DNA from: Segatella copri
GTDB taxonomy: Bacteria > Bacteroidota > Bacteroidia > Bacteroidales > Bacteroidaceae
Direction of reading: 5' to 3'
NCBI RefSeq assembly: GCF_002224675.1
Contig: NZ_NMPZ01000003.1
Location: 62,001-126,000, forward strand
Length of the DNA: 64,000 bases
Shown one piece after another: positions 51,520-59,672 of this stretch. How positions within the stretch are numbered: the first letter of the stretch is position 1; every line of letters begins with the position of its first letter. The notes under the pieces were generated by a model, which was given only the letters and a program-made list of their open reading frames with translations, did not search any database and was not told where the DNA came from. The position numbers were made by a program, and so were the translations under genes.

Positions 51520-53829
51520 TTACAATCTTTCTTTTTCATCTGCTCCCGCATCTGTCATTACCTGATGCTTCAACTTATTGTGAGGGTGTAAATTGAAAAT
51601 AACAGATAGCTGTACTGAGCGAGTTTTATAACTTCTATCTTGGCTCATGATATTTATAGGCGAATATAATGTACACCTATTGTGGTTGTCATCTAAGATG
51701 TCATTGAATTTGAGCTGAACTTGCAAATTGTTCTTTAGAAGTTTTTTCTTCACATACATATCTAACAAATTCGTACTCTTGGATTTTATGAAACCATCAG
51801 CCATGCTAGATGTATAGCAATAAGAAACTCCAAATTGCCAAGTTTTCAATACAAATTGATTGTTAAAAAGCCCAACAAATCCCAAAGTCTTAAAATTTTC
51901 ATTCACACTATATTTTGAAGCATCCAAAAATTGCTTGTTCAAATCCAATTCAATAATAGGATGCCAAACTCCAACAACAGGTTCTCCTGTCAATGAAGCT
52001 GACACCAAATCTATACCGCTAATATTTGCACTTGTCAACTTGATGATGTTTCTGTCATAGTCATACCACTCAAACCAATTGTAAATCGGATTGGAATCAT
52101 GCTCATATTCTACGGATAGATTCAACCAAGAGTAGGATATAGAAGCATCTATCATATGCTCAATGGTACTCTTTAAATATGGATTCCCTCCTTCGTAAAT
52201 GTATCGGGTATCATAAGTTACGTTGTTTGACAATTGTGAATATGTTGGTCTTGATATTTTAGAAGAATATCCCAAGGACATTTCAATATCTCCATGAGAA
52301 TAGCCTAATTGAATGTTAGGAAACCAATTGTTATAATTATATGACAAATCATCTTCCGCACTATTACCTCTAGTTGTATTTGACAAATGCTCATAACGAA
52401 TGCCTCCACCAATAGTTAAATCAGTAGTTTTAAATGTTGCATTCAAGAATCCTGCAACTCTCTTTTCTGAAACGTCAGCTATGGATGATTCTATCAAATC
52501 GCTTTGGCTATTGTACTTTTGCTTACTTCTGGTAGATGTTACCTCTGTTCCTACTTCAGCATTGAGATTCTCCAACAGTGGGTATGACAACGTTATCTTG
52601 TTTGCTATAATCCTACCATTGGATGTATTGGAAGTTGGAATAACTTTTGTCTCAGTCGCCATCTGTTCTGTTTGTACTTTTTCTGTGTATCTTTTTGTCC
52701 AATACAGCATAGAATTTGCATCAATCTTCATTTTGCCAACTAGTCCAGAATAGTATAAGTTCAAATGAGAATTTGGCCCTCCTTTGCTCATTCCGTCTTG
52801 GTATATAGCATCATAACTATTTGACTTGCCATTGATTGAGACGCTCTCTTCTCTATTCCAAATATAATAGCGTGTAGGGAAGTCTCTCTGCAACTCATAG
52901 AATCCACCTATATGATGTTTCTTGCTTAAGTCTAGGTCAAATCCCATTTTGTTGACAATTCCCCAAAAGCGATTGGCATGTTTTAAATCTATGGTGTGGA
53001 GTTCTATGTTGTCTTTTCCAAGTATGTTGTTTCTTACATCTTGGGAAATGTCTGTAGCTTGATTCTTGACTTGAATATTGTCGTAAACATTAATTTTATT
53101 TTTATGATAATAAAGATTCAAATCGTTTTTTGATGAGAATTTTGTCGCTCTTTTGTTTGTGCCAATGAAGTCCAACCCAAATCCGTTATTATTGTCATCA
53201 AGAGTCTTGATGACAATAACGCTTTTCTTGTCTGCTGCATATTTTGCCCCAGGAGTAGTCAAGACCTCAATACTTTTCACCTTTTGAGAACTAAGTCTTT
53301 CTAGTTCTGCAGGGTCTGAAATTTCTCGATTGTCAATGTAGATGGCAGACTGTCCCTTGCCTAAAACCGAGATTCCTTCATCGCTGACTTTTACTCTTGG
53401 CAATTGGGAAAGAATATCCGTTGCACTTCCTGCATCAGCTAAGAATGAGCCGGAAATCAAGGTGCAAGTACCACCTGGCACCAAATGTAGCTTAGGCATT
53501 TGACCTTTGATTACCACTCCTTGAAGTTCTGTAGTTTGCTCCTCCAATGAAATATGCATACCATCACTAATTTTTGTAGTAAAGAATGTCTTGTAGCCAA
53601 TTGAGGATACACTTAAAATGCAGTTTGTAACATCTTTACGATTTATTGAAAAAAGTCCATCCTTATCAGAAAGTTCCCCTTCTACAAAAGAGGAGTCCTC
53701 TTTGTTCAACAAAGAAATTGTTGCAAATGGTACAGGCGCATCTTCCTTGTCGCAAACAACTCCATGAATCAACTGTGCATTAACCTTGATGCTTATGACA
53801 CATAAAAAAATAAATAACAAATTCTTCAT
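51520..53829 (-). CDS. Outer membrane beta-barrel protein (TonB-receptor-like), maturase-side
   Basis: A 769-residue protein with signal peptide (ending V-N-A-Q), a carboxypeptidase-like domain (about 20-105: I-H-G-V-V-C-D-K-E-D-A-P-V-P-F-A-T-I-S-L-L), a plug-like part (about 107-215: A-T-D-I-L-S-Q-L-P-R-V-K-V, A-I-Y-I-D-N-R-E-I-S) and a barrel. It is of the PF14905 type and similar in layout to the barrel at 48182-50509. The ATG at 53829 directly precedes the signal peptide, 2 bases after the SPASM gene stop. Its product may receive or export the modified peptide. Base composition is AT-rich. Confidence 0.83.
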   Translation of the reverse strand: MKNLLFIFLCVISIKVNAQLIHGVVCDKEDAPVPFATISLLNKEDSSFVEGELSDKDGLFSINRKDVTNCILSVSSIGYKTFFTTKISDGMHISLEEQTTELQGVVIKGQMPKLHLVPGGTCTLISGSFLADAGSATDILSQLPRVKVSDEGISVLGKGQSAIYIDNREISDPAELERLSSQKVKSIEVLTTPGAKYAADKKSVIVIKTLDDNNNGFGLDFIGTNKRATKFSSKNDLNLYYHKNKINVYDNIQVKNQATDISQDVRNNILGKDNIELHTIDLKHANRFWGIVNKMGFDLDLSKKHHIGGFYELQRDFPTRYYIWNREESVSINGKSNSYDAIYQDGMSKGGPNSHLNLYYSGLVGKMKIDANSMLYWTKRYTEKVQTEQMATETKVIPTSNTSNGRIIANKITLSYPLLENLNAEVGTEVTSTRSKQKYNSQSDLIESSIADVSEKRVAGFLNATFKTTDLTIGGGIRYEHLSNTTRGNSAEDDLSYNYNNWFPNIQLGYSHGDIEMSLGYSSKISRPTYSQLSNNVTYDTRYIYEGGNPYLKSTIEHMIDASISYSWLNLSVEYEHDSNPIYNWFEWYDYDRNIIKLTSANISGIDLVSASLTGEPVVGVWHPIIELDLNKQFLDASKYSVNENFKTLGFVGLFNNQFVLKTWQFGVSYCYTSSMADGFIKSKSTNLLDMYVKKKLLKNNLQVQLKFNDILDDNHNRCTLYSPINIMSQDRSYKTRSVQLSVIFNLHPHNKLKHQVMTDAGADEKERL

Positions 53830-53831
53830 AA

Positions 53832-54848
53832 TTATTCCTCCCACTTCTGTTTGTAAGGATTATATTTACATTTTAATGGCTTGTCGTAAATGTCTGTTAC
53901 AAAAGCTCTACAATCATTGCAAATGTATCTATATTCGCAATCTTTGCATATACGAATTTCATCCTTTGTTATGTCCCAATATCTTTGAAATTCATTAGAC
54001 CGAACTATTTCTGCTATAGAGTGGTCTCGGATATTTCCATATGCTTTAGACAGACAAGGACAATTTTTGATTTGTCCATCTGCCGTTATTGATAGTTTTC
54101 TGTTTAGACATTTATTTTTCAATATGCCTTCTGTAAAATTGGATATAGAAGATGGCATACAAAAAGAAGAGCGATTAATTTTGCCGCAATCAGTCGTAGC
54201 CTCTATCTTTTGTTTCAAATAATAAACAAAACCGATGCCATGATAAGTTGTGTCGATGAGACTCTTATGATAAGTATCGGTTGGAGCTTCATAGACAAAT
54301 ATAGACAAGGGTGGATATTGGGCGGCAAGTTGGAGATAATTAGACGGACTTATACCTTCCTTGTATTTTACAATGATGTCAACACTCTTAAAATCAGCCT
54401 TATAAAAATGACTAGCTATTTTTGATAATTCTTGAATATCTGCGTCATAGAATATACGGATTTCCAAATGTGCGCAATGAAGAGCTTGTAACTCTTCTGA
54501 TATTTTTTTGAAATTATGATTACTTGTAGATTCTATGTCAATAATAGCATTTTCAATTTCATTTGGGGAGAACCATACTTTCTTAAGCTTAGGAAACAGA
54601 GATATATCATTAACTAAGCTAGCAAAGTTGTTGCTTAAAAGAAATTCAGCAAAACCGAGCACATCTACATTTGGATATTTGCTTACGATACTGTCTAATT
54701 TGTGCTTTCTAAACTCATCTAGAAGAGCATAAAACGCATTCTCAAAGAACAGAGTTCTCTGAGTGCAACAATCATATACCATTGTTCGTGTATACCCTTT
54801 TGTAAAAAAGATATTTGAGTACACATACAAATATTTATTTCTGTTCAT
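53832..54848 (-). CDS. gwsS: SPASM-domain peptide maturase (grasp-with-spasm type)
   Basis: A 338-residue protein with a C-terminal SPASM-type iron-sulfur cysteine set: C-L-N-R-K-L-S-I near 252, N-C-P-C near 266-269 and C-K-D-C...C-N-D-C near 304-316, ending L-K-C-K-Y-N-P-Y. The N-terminal two thirds lack the CxxxCxxC of radical SAM enzymes, so it is a SPASM-only or pseudo-radical-SAM protein. This and the ATP-grasp gene upstream match the grasp-with-spasm RiPP system. SPASM domains usually bind leader or substrate peptides near Fe-S clusters. It overlaps a small gene by 14 bases. Confidence 0.82.
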   Translation of the reverse strand: MNRNKYLYVYSNIFFTKGYTRTMVYDCCTQRTLFFENAFYALLDEFRKHKLDSIVSKYPNVDVLGFAEFLLSNNFASLVNDISLFPKLKKVWFSPNEIENAIIDIESTSNHNFKKISEELQALHCAHLEIRIFYDADIQELSKIASHFYKADFKSVDIIVKYKEGISPSNYLQLAAQYPPLSIFVYEAPTDTYHKSLIDTTYHGIGFVYYLKQKIEATTDCGKINRSSFCMPSSISNFTEGILKNKCLNRKLSITADGQIKNCPCLSKAYGNIRDHSIAEIVRSNEFQRYWDITKDEIRICKDCEYRYICNDCRAFVTDIYDKPLKCKYNPYKQKWEE

Positions 54849-55050
54849 AATCGCCTATTTTTGAAAAATCGATGATACATGAAATACGCTTTGACGGACG
54901 CTCGATAATTGCATAACTTTCCGTATAGTCGGACAACAGCAAGTCGTTGCTGTCTTTTTCAGGCAACATTAACTCCTTTTCTATAATGCCATTAAAAAAT
55001 AAAGGCAAATGTGCCATTTGTTCATTACTGAAGATTTTATTTCCCATCAT
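54835..55050 (-). CDS. Small protein of unknown function in the grasp-with-spasm operon
   Basis: A 71-residue protein beginning M-M-G-N-K-I-F-S. It has no signal peptide, no membrane helix and no GG motif. The C-terminal half is S-Y-A-I-I-E-R-P-S-K-R-I-S-C-I-I-D-F, likely a beta-hairpin. It starts two bases after the ATP-grasp stop and overlaps the SPASM gene by 14 bases, so it is surely translated with them. A leader-binding helper (as PqqD-like proteins are in other systems) is one idea, but no sequence match supports that. Confidence 0.65.
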   Translation of the reverse strand: MMGNKIFSNEQMAHLPLFFNGIIEKELMLPEKDSNDLLLSDYTESYAIIERPSKRISCIIDFSKIGDYEQK

Positions 55051-55051
55051 T

Positions 55052-55978
55052 TTATAATTTTTCAGCTACAAGCCTGTCTAAATACGAGTTACAAAGTTGT
55101 CCGTAAGCAACAAATTGCCCTACAGGATTCACCTCCAAGAATATATATTCCCCCTTGGGAGTTACCACCATATCTATAGAGCCGGTGTTTAAATGCAATA
55201 ATGCCACTAACTTTTCTAACTTCAGCTTAATAGAATTGGGAAGATTGTATGGAACATACCTTAAGACTTCTCCCTTCCTGCTGTCAACTGCTGTGTCTGC
55301 ATCTTGCTGTGAGAAAATAGCATAAGGATAGTACATGCCCTTCAAAAAGAATATCCTTAACTCGTATTCTTTTTCCAACCTCGTTTGTAAACATGATGCC
55401 ATAAAGGTAGGAGGTATTGGAGCTAAATCGTTAAGGTCGTTTGTATATGAAAAGAGAAAATGATGATTGTCAATTTCATAGAAGCCCTCATAAATTGGCT
55501 TTGTTATGGTAGGTTTGCTCATCATGATTTCGTCTTTTTTGCATATTACATATGTAAATGGTACATTCAATCCTACCTGGGAAGCCAAGTCTAACACATG
55601 TAATTTGTTTACAGAATGAGTAAAATAACTGCCAATTGTTCTAGACTCTCCAATTTTTTCCTCTATAGTCATATACACATATTCTTTCAGGGTTTGGTAT
55701 TCCTTTCTGATATGTGATAATTTTACCTTTGAAAGTTCTGTTTTCTTGTAATTAAAATGTTTTGGAGCGATTCCATCCCTTCTATACCAATAAGAATCGC
55801 AAGATAACAAATTGTATTGCTTTTTGTTTCTTTCTACTATAATTTTCTCACTTGATATATAAGTGAAAACATAATCGTCTTCCATATTTAGACGGATAAA
55901 GCCTTTCTTCATAGCCTGTAGCCACATACAAACTTGTGAGGTCGCATAATCACTTCGTTGAGAAAATATAAGTATCAT
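55052..55978 (-). CDS. gwsG: ATP-grasp peptide maturase (grasp-with-spasm type)
   Basis: A 308-residue ATP-grasp ligase. The N-terminus (M-I-L-I-F-S-Q-R-S-D-Y-A-T-S) and W-Y-R-R-D-G near 65 are typical of RiPP ATP-grasp maturases (microviridin/graspetide relatives). The central T-K-P-I-Y-E-G-F gives the ATP lysine, E-Y-E-L-R-I-F-F near 205 the substrate strand, and F-L-E-V-N-P-V-G-Q-F near 285 the Mg-binding Glu and Asn. Known relatives join Thr, Ser or Lys side chains to Asp or Glu. It lies 55 bases after a GG precursor with a hairpin between them. The chemistry here is inferred. Confidence 0.85.
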   Translation of the reverse strand: MILIFSQRSDYATSQVCMWLQAMKKGFIRLNMEDDYVFTYISSEKIIVERNKKQYNLLSCDSYWYRRDGIAPKHFNYKKTELSKVKLSHIRKEYQTLKEYVYMTIEEKIGESRTIGSYFTHSVNKLHVLDLASQVGLNVPFTYVICKKDEIMMSKPTITKPIYEGFYEIDNHHFLFSYTNDLNDLAPIPPTFMASCLQTRLEKEYELRIFFLKGMYYPYAIFSQQDADTAVDSRKGEVLRYVPYNLPNSIKLKLEKLVALLHLNTGSIDMVVTPKGEYIFLEVNPVGQFVAYGQLCNSYLDRLVAEKL

Positions 55979-55996
55979 AAACCTTAATTTTAAAAG

Positions 55997-56028
55997 GAGG
56001 TTGCAGGGAATGTTGTCTCTGCAACCTC
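55997..56028 (-). terminator. Hairpin between precursor and ATP-grasp gene
   Basis: A perfect 10-bp stem, GAGGTTGCAG (55997-56006) with CTGCAACCTC (56019-56028), loop of 12 nt; a short CCTTTTAAAA stretch follows on the minus strand. It is likely to attenuate rather than stop transcription, giving more precursor than enzyme. Confidence 0.7.
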
Positions 56029-56033
56029 TAATG

Positions 56034-56207
56034 TTAGAATTCTACGCTTGAGTCTAAGTCACTATCATGATCTTTGTTGGAAACCTTTTCGCACGTATCA
56101 GCACCAGCTTTTGCTGACCAAGTCATACTAAAGTTGTCCACGTTACCTCCGACCACATTCTGAAGTGCCTCAGAAGCAAACTCTTCGTTACAGTTGAATT
56201 TTTTCAT
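56034..56207 (-). CDS. Double-glycine leader precursor peptide for the ATP-grasp/SPASM pair
   Basis: A 57-residue peptide starting M-K-K-F-N-C-N-E-E-F. The leader ends A-L-Q-N-V-V-G-G at residue 21. The 36-residue core holds five Ser, two Thr, three Lys, six Asp, two Glu and one Cys, with a tail K-D-H-D-S-D-L-D-S-S-V-E-F. Alternating hydroxyl/amine and acidic residues are what graspetide enzymes use for ester or amide cross-links. It is the first gene of the maturase operon, behind a complete promoter. It lies in the gap between 55979 and 56450. Confidence 0.8.
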   Translation of the reverse strand: MKKFNCNEEFASEALQNVVGGNVDNFSMTWSAKAGADTCEKVSNKDHDSDLDSSVEF

Positions 56208-56307
56208 TTTCGTCTGTATTAAAAAGCATTTCTACTATAGCGTTAGAAATATTGCTGCTATTGAGTTGTAGTGAGCTTAAATCAATATAGCTATCTGATT
56301 TCGTTTG

Positions 56308-56361
56308 CAAAGGTATTGCAACTTTTCTTATAAACCAAATAAATTAAACTACATTAAACTA
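56308..56361 (-). promoter_or_regulatory. Promoter and direct-repeat motif of the grasp-with-spasm operon
   Basis: On the minus strand: TAGTTTAATGTAGTTTAA (56361-56344), TTTG (56339-56336), a 20-nt spacer and TACCTTTG (56315-56308). The promoter is complete, and the repeat motif is shared with the poly-threonine precursor promoter. The mobile-element genes begin about 90 bases further upstream. Confidence 0.72.
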
Positions 56362-56450
56362 TTTGACTGTGTTTTTAAACTTGTTTTATCATTTTGATAA
56401 AAAAATACATAAATAGCCAACACGTTGTTTTATCAAAGGCAAAAACATAG

Positions 56451-57215
56451 TCATTTATGATAGTTGCTTTGTCCGACATTAAACTTACGCTTAATTTCAT
56501 TTGATTCACGAAGTAATCTACTTGCTACACTATCTTTACAAGCTGCCATTTCTATCATTTCATAATGATAGCGAACAGAATCCTCATAAGCAGTAACACG
56601 ATTTCTTACATTGTTGATAATATCTTCATCTCGTTGCACATTGAAATGCTTTTCGATGTAGCGAATATTCGGGTCATCAGATGGAAGAACCATTTTCAAT
56701 GCCCTATATTTCAAGTCTGCCTCCTCCCAATCTTGATGCTCTCGCCATTGGGTGAGATTGCCCCAAATGGAGAGGACAAGGGATAGAGCCAAGCCTCCAA
56801 TGAAAAGAAGAACATTCTTTGAGGTTGGCTCGAAGCGATGGGTTACAACCTTCTTTTGAGGTGATTTGTTCATCACTTCAAGTTTATCTTGCAATGCTTT
56901 TGAGGAAACATCATTCCCTTGTATCATCTGCTTGACTGCATCAACCAAGAACTTGCTTCGCTGCTCATTTTTGCCAAGTTCAACCTTAATAAGGTCAGCA
57001 AAAACGATAATGGCATCTCTTAATTTGGATATTTTACCTCTGACTTCCTCTTCTTTGATAAACATCGCATTGATTGACTTATCCAACTTGGTTATGTCAT
57101 TACTTGCAGGAACGGTTTCCGCTCCTGCGTTCTTTGTGGAGACAGAAAGTTCATCAACTTTCTGCTCCAATCTCTCAACTGTGCCGTAGATGGCTTCCAA
57201 TAGTTCTTCTTTCAT
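56451..57215 (-). CDS. Coiled-coil membrane protein downstream of the relaxase
   Basis: A 254-residue protein. Residues about 1-130 form coiled-coil helices (E-A-I-Y-G-T-V-E-R-L-E-Q-K-V-D-E-L), a membrane helix lies at about 145-162 (V-L-L-F-I-G-G-L-A-L-S-L-V-L), and a helical tail follows. The ATG at 57215 is preferred because the longer frame starts inside the relaxase end. Genes of this shape often follow the relaxase in Bacteroides mobilizable elements. A structural role at the transfer apparatus is possible; no enzymatic motif is present. Confidence 0.7.
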   Translation of the reverse strand: MKEELLEAIYGTVERLEQKVDELSVSTKNAGAETVPASNDITKLDKSINAMFIKEEEVRGKISKLRDAIIVFADLIKVELGKNEQRSKFLVDAVKQMIQGNDVSSKALQDKLEVMNKSPQKKVVTHRFEPTSKNVLLFIGGLALSLVLSIWGNLTQWREHQDWEEADLKYRALKMVLPSDDPNIRYIEKHFNVQRDEDIINNVRNRVTAYEDSVRYHYEMIEMAACKDSVASRLLRESNEIKRKFNVGQSNYHK

Positions 57216-57247
57216 GTTCGATTCTAATTTTAAGTTTGTAACTTGCA

Positions 57248-58198
57248 TCAAAGGCTGAAGCCCTTTCTGCGTTTTCTCTTTTTCTTCTTGGCGGATTCAT
57301 CCTCTGGGAATGGCTCATAAGTTTGGGCATTAGACGGAGCGAACAAGCCGATGGAAGAAATACCACTCCAAGTGTCTTGGGTATGTTCTGCCGTTGGTTG
57401 AGTCTGTTCTACTTGGTGACAACTTGGTTGTCCTCCCTGCATAGATTCGGCTCTTGGCGATACACGATTATACTCAGTGCCAAGTCTTGCATCCAACTTG
57501 ACAATGCTGTATTCTCGGCTAATCTGCGTACCCTTGAAGCTATATCCATCCTTGCAAAAACGGATGCCTTGAACCTTGCTCCGCTCCTTGTCCTTATAGA
57601 CAAGCTCCAGGTGAACACCTCGTTTTTCAAGCCCACTCTTGAACTTTTGCCAGCTATCTGCGACTTTCAAAGCATCATTGACGGCATTGTGAATCTCATA
57701 TTTGGCTCGCTCAGCATTGCGTAACTTGCGAGTATTAGTATTGCTCTTGTCCGTTCCGTAGGTAAATCCATACTTGGATTTAAGAGCCTTGGTCACTTGC
57801 TCATTACGCCTGTAATCATTCCTGTCTGATATGAGCTTGCCCTCGTTATTGATGCGGTTATACACGATATGACAATGAGGATTGTCCGTGTTGTGATGCC
57901 TTACAATGATGAATTGGGTATCGGTAATGCCCATCATCCGCATGTATTCAAGGGCTATCTTAGCCATGAGTTCATCCGTCAAACGTGGCTTGTCCTCGGG
58001 CTTGAAGCTCAATGCGATGTGTCCCACAGGCTTCTTAATCCTTTGATTTAGCTGCCTTTGTAGCTCGAAACTTTGCGTCATCTCGGCATTCGTGCCGAGC
58101 AGAACACCATCGGAAGCAAGGATTTTCGCCTCGTCTTTGCCTGTCACATAGCGGATGCAACCACCAAATGATGCGCCTTTCTTTAGCTTTCCTATCAT
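57248..58198 (-). CDS. Relaxase/mobilization nuclease (MOBP-type)
   Basis: A 316-residue relaxase. The metal-binding His triad is in V-R-H-H-N-T-D-N-P-H-C-H-I-V-Y near residues 99-113. The N-terminal I-G-K-L-K-K-G-A-S-F-G-G, then Y-V-T-G-K, is typical of Bacteroidota mobilization proteins, and the catalytic tyrosine is probably the early Tyr17. Residues beyond 200 are variable, with a Lys/Arg-rich C-terminal end. It nicks the transfer origin and stays covalently bound to the strand. It overlaps mobC by four bases (ATGA). Confidence 0.92.
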   Translation of the reverse strand: MIGKLKKGASFGGCIRYVTGKDEAKILASDGVLLGTNAEMTQSFELQRQLNQRIKKPVGHIALSFKPEDKPRLTDELMAKIALEYMRMMGITDTQFIIVRHHNTDNPHCHIVYNRINNEGKLISDRNDYRRNEQVTKALKSKYGFTYGTDKSNTNTRKLRNAERAKYEIHNAVNDALKVADSWQKFKSGLEKRGVHLELVYKDKERSKVQGIRFCKDGYSFKGTQISREYSIVKLDARLGTEYNRVSPRAESMQGGQPSCHQVEQTQPTAEHTQDTWSGISSIGLFAPSNAQTYEPFPEDESAKKKKRKRRKGFSL

Positions 58199-58608
58199 GT
58201 GGTATCCTCCTTTCTGTTCATTCCGCTTGGCTTCGGTTTATAACTTGCTTGGCGATACTCGCCAAGGATTTCTTTCAATCTTCTCAACAAGTCCACCACA
58301 TATACATGGGTTTCATGGAAACCTCTCTGATGCGACAGCTTGGTAAGTTGGTTGAGGTTGTTTGCCATACCAATGAGGTTCTTGGCGATGGCTACCGTCT
58401 CTGCATTGTGTCCGCTGACCACCACGCCGTTCAAGGCGGACTCACGGATGTACTCCGCCAATTTGCGGTTGGCTTTTCTCGCCCTCAGTCTCAAAGCCTC
58501 GTAGCTTGGCTTCGAGAACTTCACCGTGACAGACTTCGACAGCTTGTGAATCCTGCCTGTGGGCGGTCTTCCGCCCTTTTTCTTGTATTGTTCATGTATG
58601 CTTGTCAT
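58195..58608 (-). CDS. mobC: MobC-type mobilization accessory protein
   Basis: A 137-residue basic protein. The N-terminal K-K-K-G-G-R-P-P-T-G-R and K-S-V-T-V-K-F are a ribbon-helix-helix-like DNA-binding start, followed by Y-I-R-E-S-A-L and L-I-G-M-A-N-N-L-N-Q-L-T-K-L, the MobC relaxosome motif. It helps the relaxase bind and melt oriT. It is the first gene of the mobC-relaxase pair, and the candidate oriT lies 75 bases upstream. Confidence 0.87.
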   Translation of the reverse strand: MTSIHEQYKKKGGRPPTGRIHKLSKSVTVKFSKPSYEALRLRARKANRKLAEYIRESALNGVVVSGHNAETVAIAKNLIGMANNLNQLTKLSHQRGFHETHVYVVDLLRRLKEILGEYRQASYKPKPSGMNRKEDTT

Positions 58609-58682
58609 TCGATATACTGTTTACAGTTGGTACACTCACTTTCTGCGACCGTCGGGAGCAAAATTCCTCCGCCCTCATGGTG

Positions 58683-58722
58683 GAGCGAGGCGTTTTGGGG
58701 TTCCCAAAACATAACCTCGCTC
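58683..58722. other. Candidate origin of transfer (nested inverted repeats)
   Basis: GAGCGAGG (58683-58690) pairs with CCTCGCTC (58715-58722); inside it GTTTTGGG (58692-58699) pairs with CCCAAAAC (58703-58710) around a 3-nt loop. The position between mobC and DUF3408 is where oriT sits in related elements. A further small palindrome AAGGTC/GACCTT lies at 58773-58787. The nick site cannot be named from the sequence. Confidence 0.68.
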
Positions 58723-58792
58723 CCTCTCAGAACACGTTAGTTGGAACTACAGCCTTTCAGCTATCCACGCCCAAGGTCGCAGACCTTAATTC

Positions 58793-59275
58793 TCACAATT
58801 TGCGCCAAGCCTCGAAGTCCTCTTCATAAAGGCTTAGGTGGTGGCGCACGATGTTCTCGATGATGCCCGATACGCTCATGCGTCTCCCTCCGAGGATGCG
58901 GACGACACGATCAAGACGGTCTCGTACATCGGAACTGACGAAGACCGGCTTGCGGTCGTCAATCCTTGGAACTTGGAGGAAGGTCTGCTGATACTCCTCC
59001 AATGTCGCTTTGCGCTGCTTGCCGCTGATGCGCTTCTGCGGATTCGGTGGCGATTGAGCCTCATTCGTTGATGTTTCCTCTCTATAGGGAGTTGTTGCAG
59101 CAACTTTCTCTACAATTGCTCTCAACTCTGGGTTCTCTACATCATCATAGAGAGAATTACAACTACTTGGATTGGCTTTGTTGCCATACGTAGAGGGTTT
59201 AACAAAATCCAAATACTCTTTTTCCATCAGCTCCTTTTGCTCAGGAGCCAAGACTGCATCTTTTGTTTTTGCCAT
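58793..59275 (-). CDS. DUF3408 domain-containing protein
   Basis: A 160-residue protein with a disordered N-terminal half (Pro, Ser, Asn and Gln rich) and a C-terminal ribbon-helix-helix-like domain: P-V-F-V-S-S-D-V-R-D-R-L-D-R-V-V-R-I-L, then M-S-V-S-G-I-I-E-N-I-V-R-H-H-L. DUF3408 proteins are found in Bacteroides conjugative and mobilizable elements near mobilization genes. A DNA-binding role in relaxosome formation or regulation is likely from the fold and place. Confidence 0.85.
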   Translation of the reverse strand: MAKTKDAVLAPEQKELMEKEYLDFVKPSTYGNKANPSSCNSLYDDVENPELRAIVEKVAATTPYREETSTNEAQSPPNPQKRISGKQRKATLEEYQQTFLQVPRIDDRKPVFVSSDVRDRLDRVVRILGGRRMSVSGIIENIVRHHLSLYEEDFEAWRKL

Positions 59276-59672
59276 AGCTTATGCTGTTTTATTTGTTAGT
59301 ATAGTGGTCACAGTTTGCACCATTGACCGATTGTCGGGTGCAAAGTAAGTGTACTGAGTGCAGCCATGCAACTGATTGGGTGTAACATGGCAATTTAGTT
59401 GTGGCTTGCTTATTTGCATACCGAGATAGCTGTGAGAACTTCAACGTATTTCTCAATTCATCATTGTTCATGTATTCGTTGCAGTCGTGCAAGTTTTTCT
59501 TGTTGTTTTTGGCGTTGAAGTCGGCAAACCCCGGCAACATACTGCCACAGAAATTAAAAACGCTTGTTTTTAGATTGCCGTGCCTTATCTTTGCACTCAC
59601 AAGCGTGGAGCACAGCATATGCGTGGAGCTTTGCGACATACAACATAGTATTAACTTAGAAAAAAGAAAAGT
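59276..59672. other. Divergent control region of the mobilizable element
   Basis: This 397-bp gap separates leftward mobilization genes from rightward HTH genes. A promoter with TTG at 59564-59566 and TATCTTTG at 59586-59593 (19-20 nt spacer) reads toward the HTH genes. No clear promoter was found for the leftward genes. No gene is seen. Confidence 0.5.

Noticed and set aside
53832..54848. Active radical SAM enzyme
   Set aside because: No CxxxCxxC motif lies in the N-terminal region; only the C-terminal SPASM-type cysteines are present.
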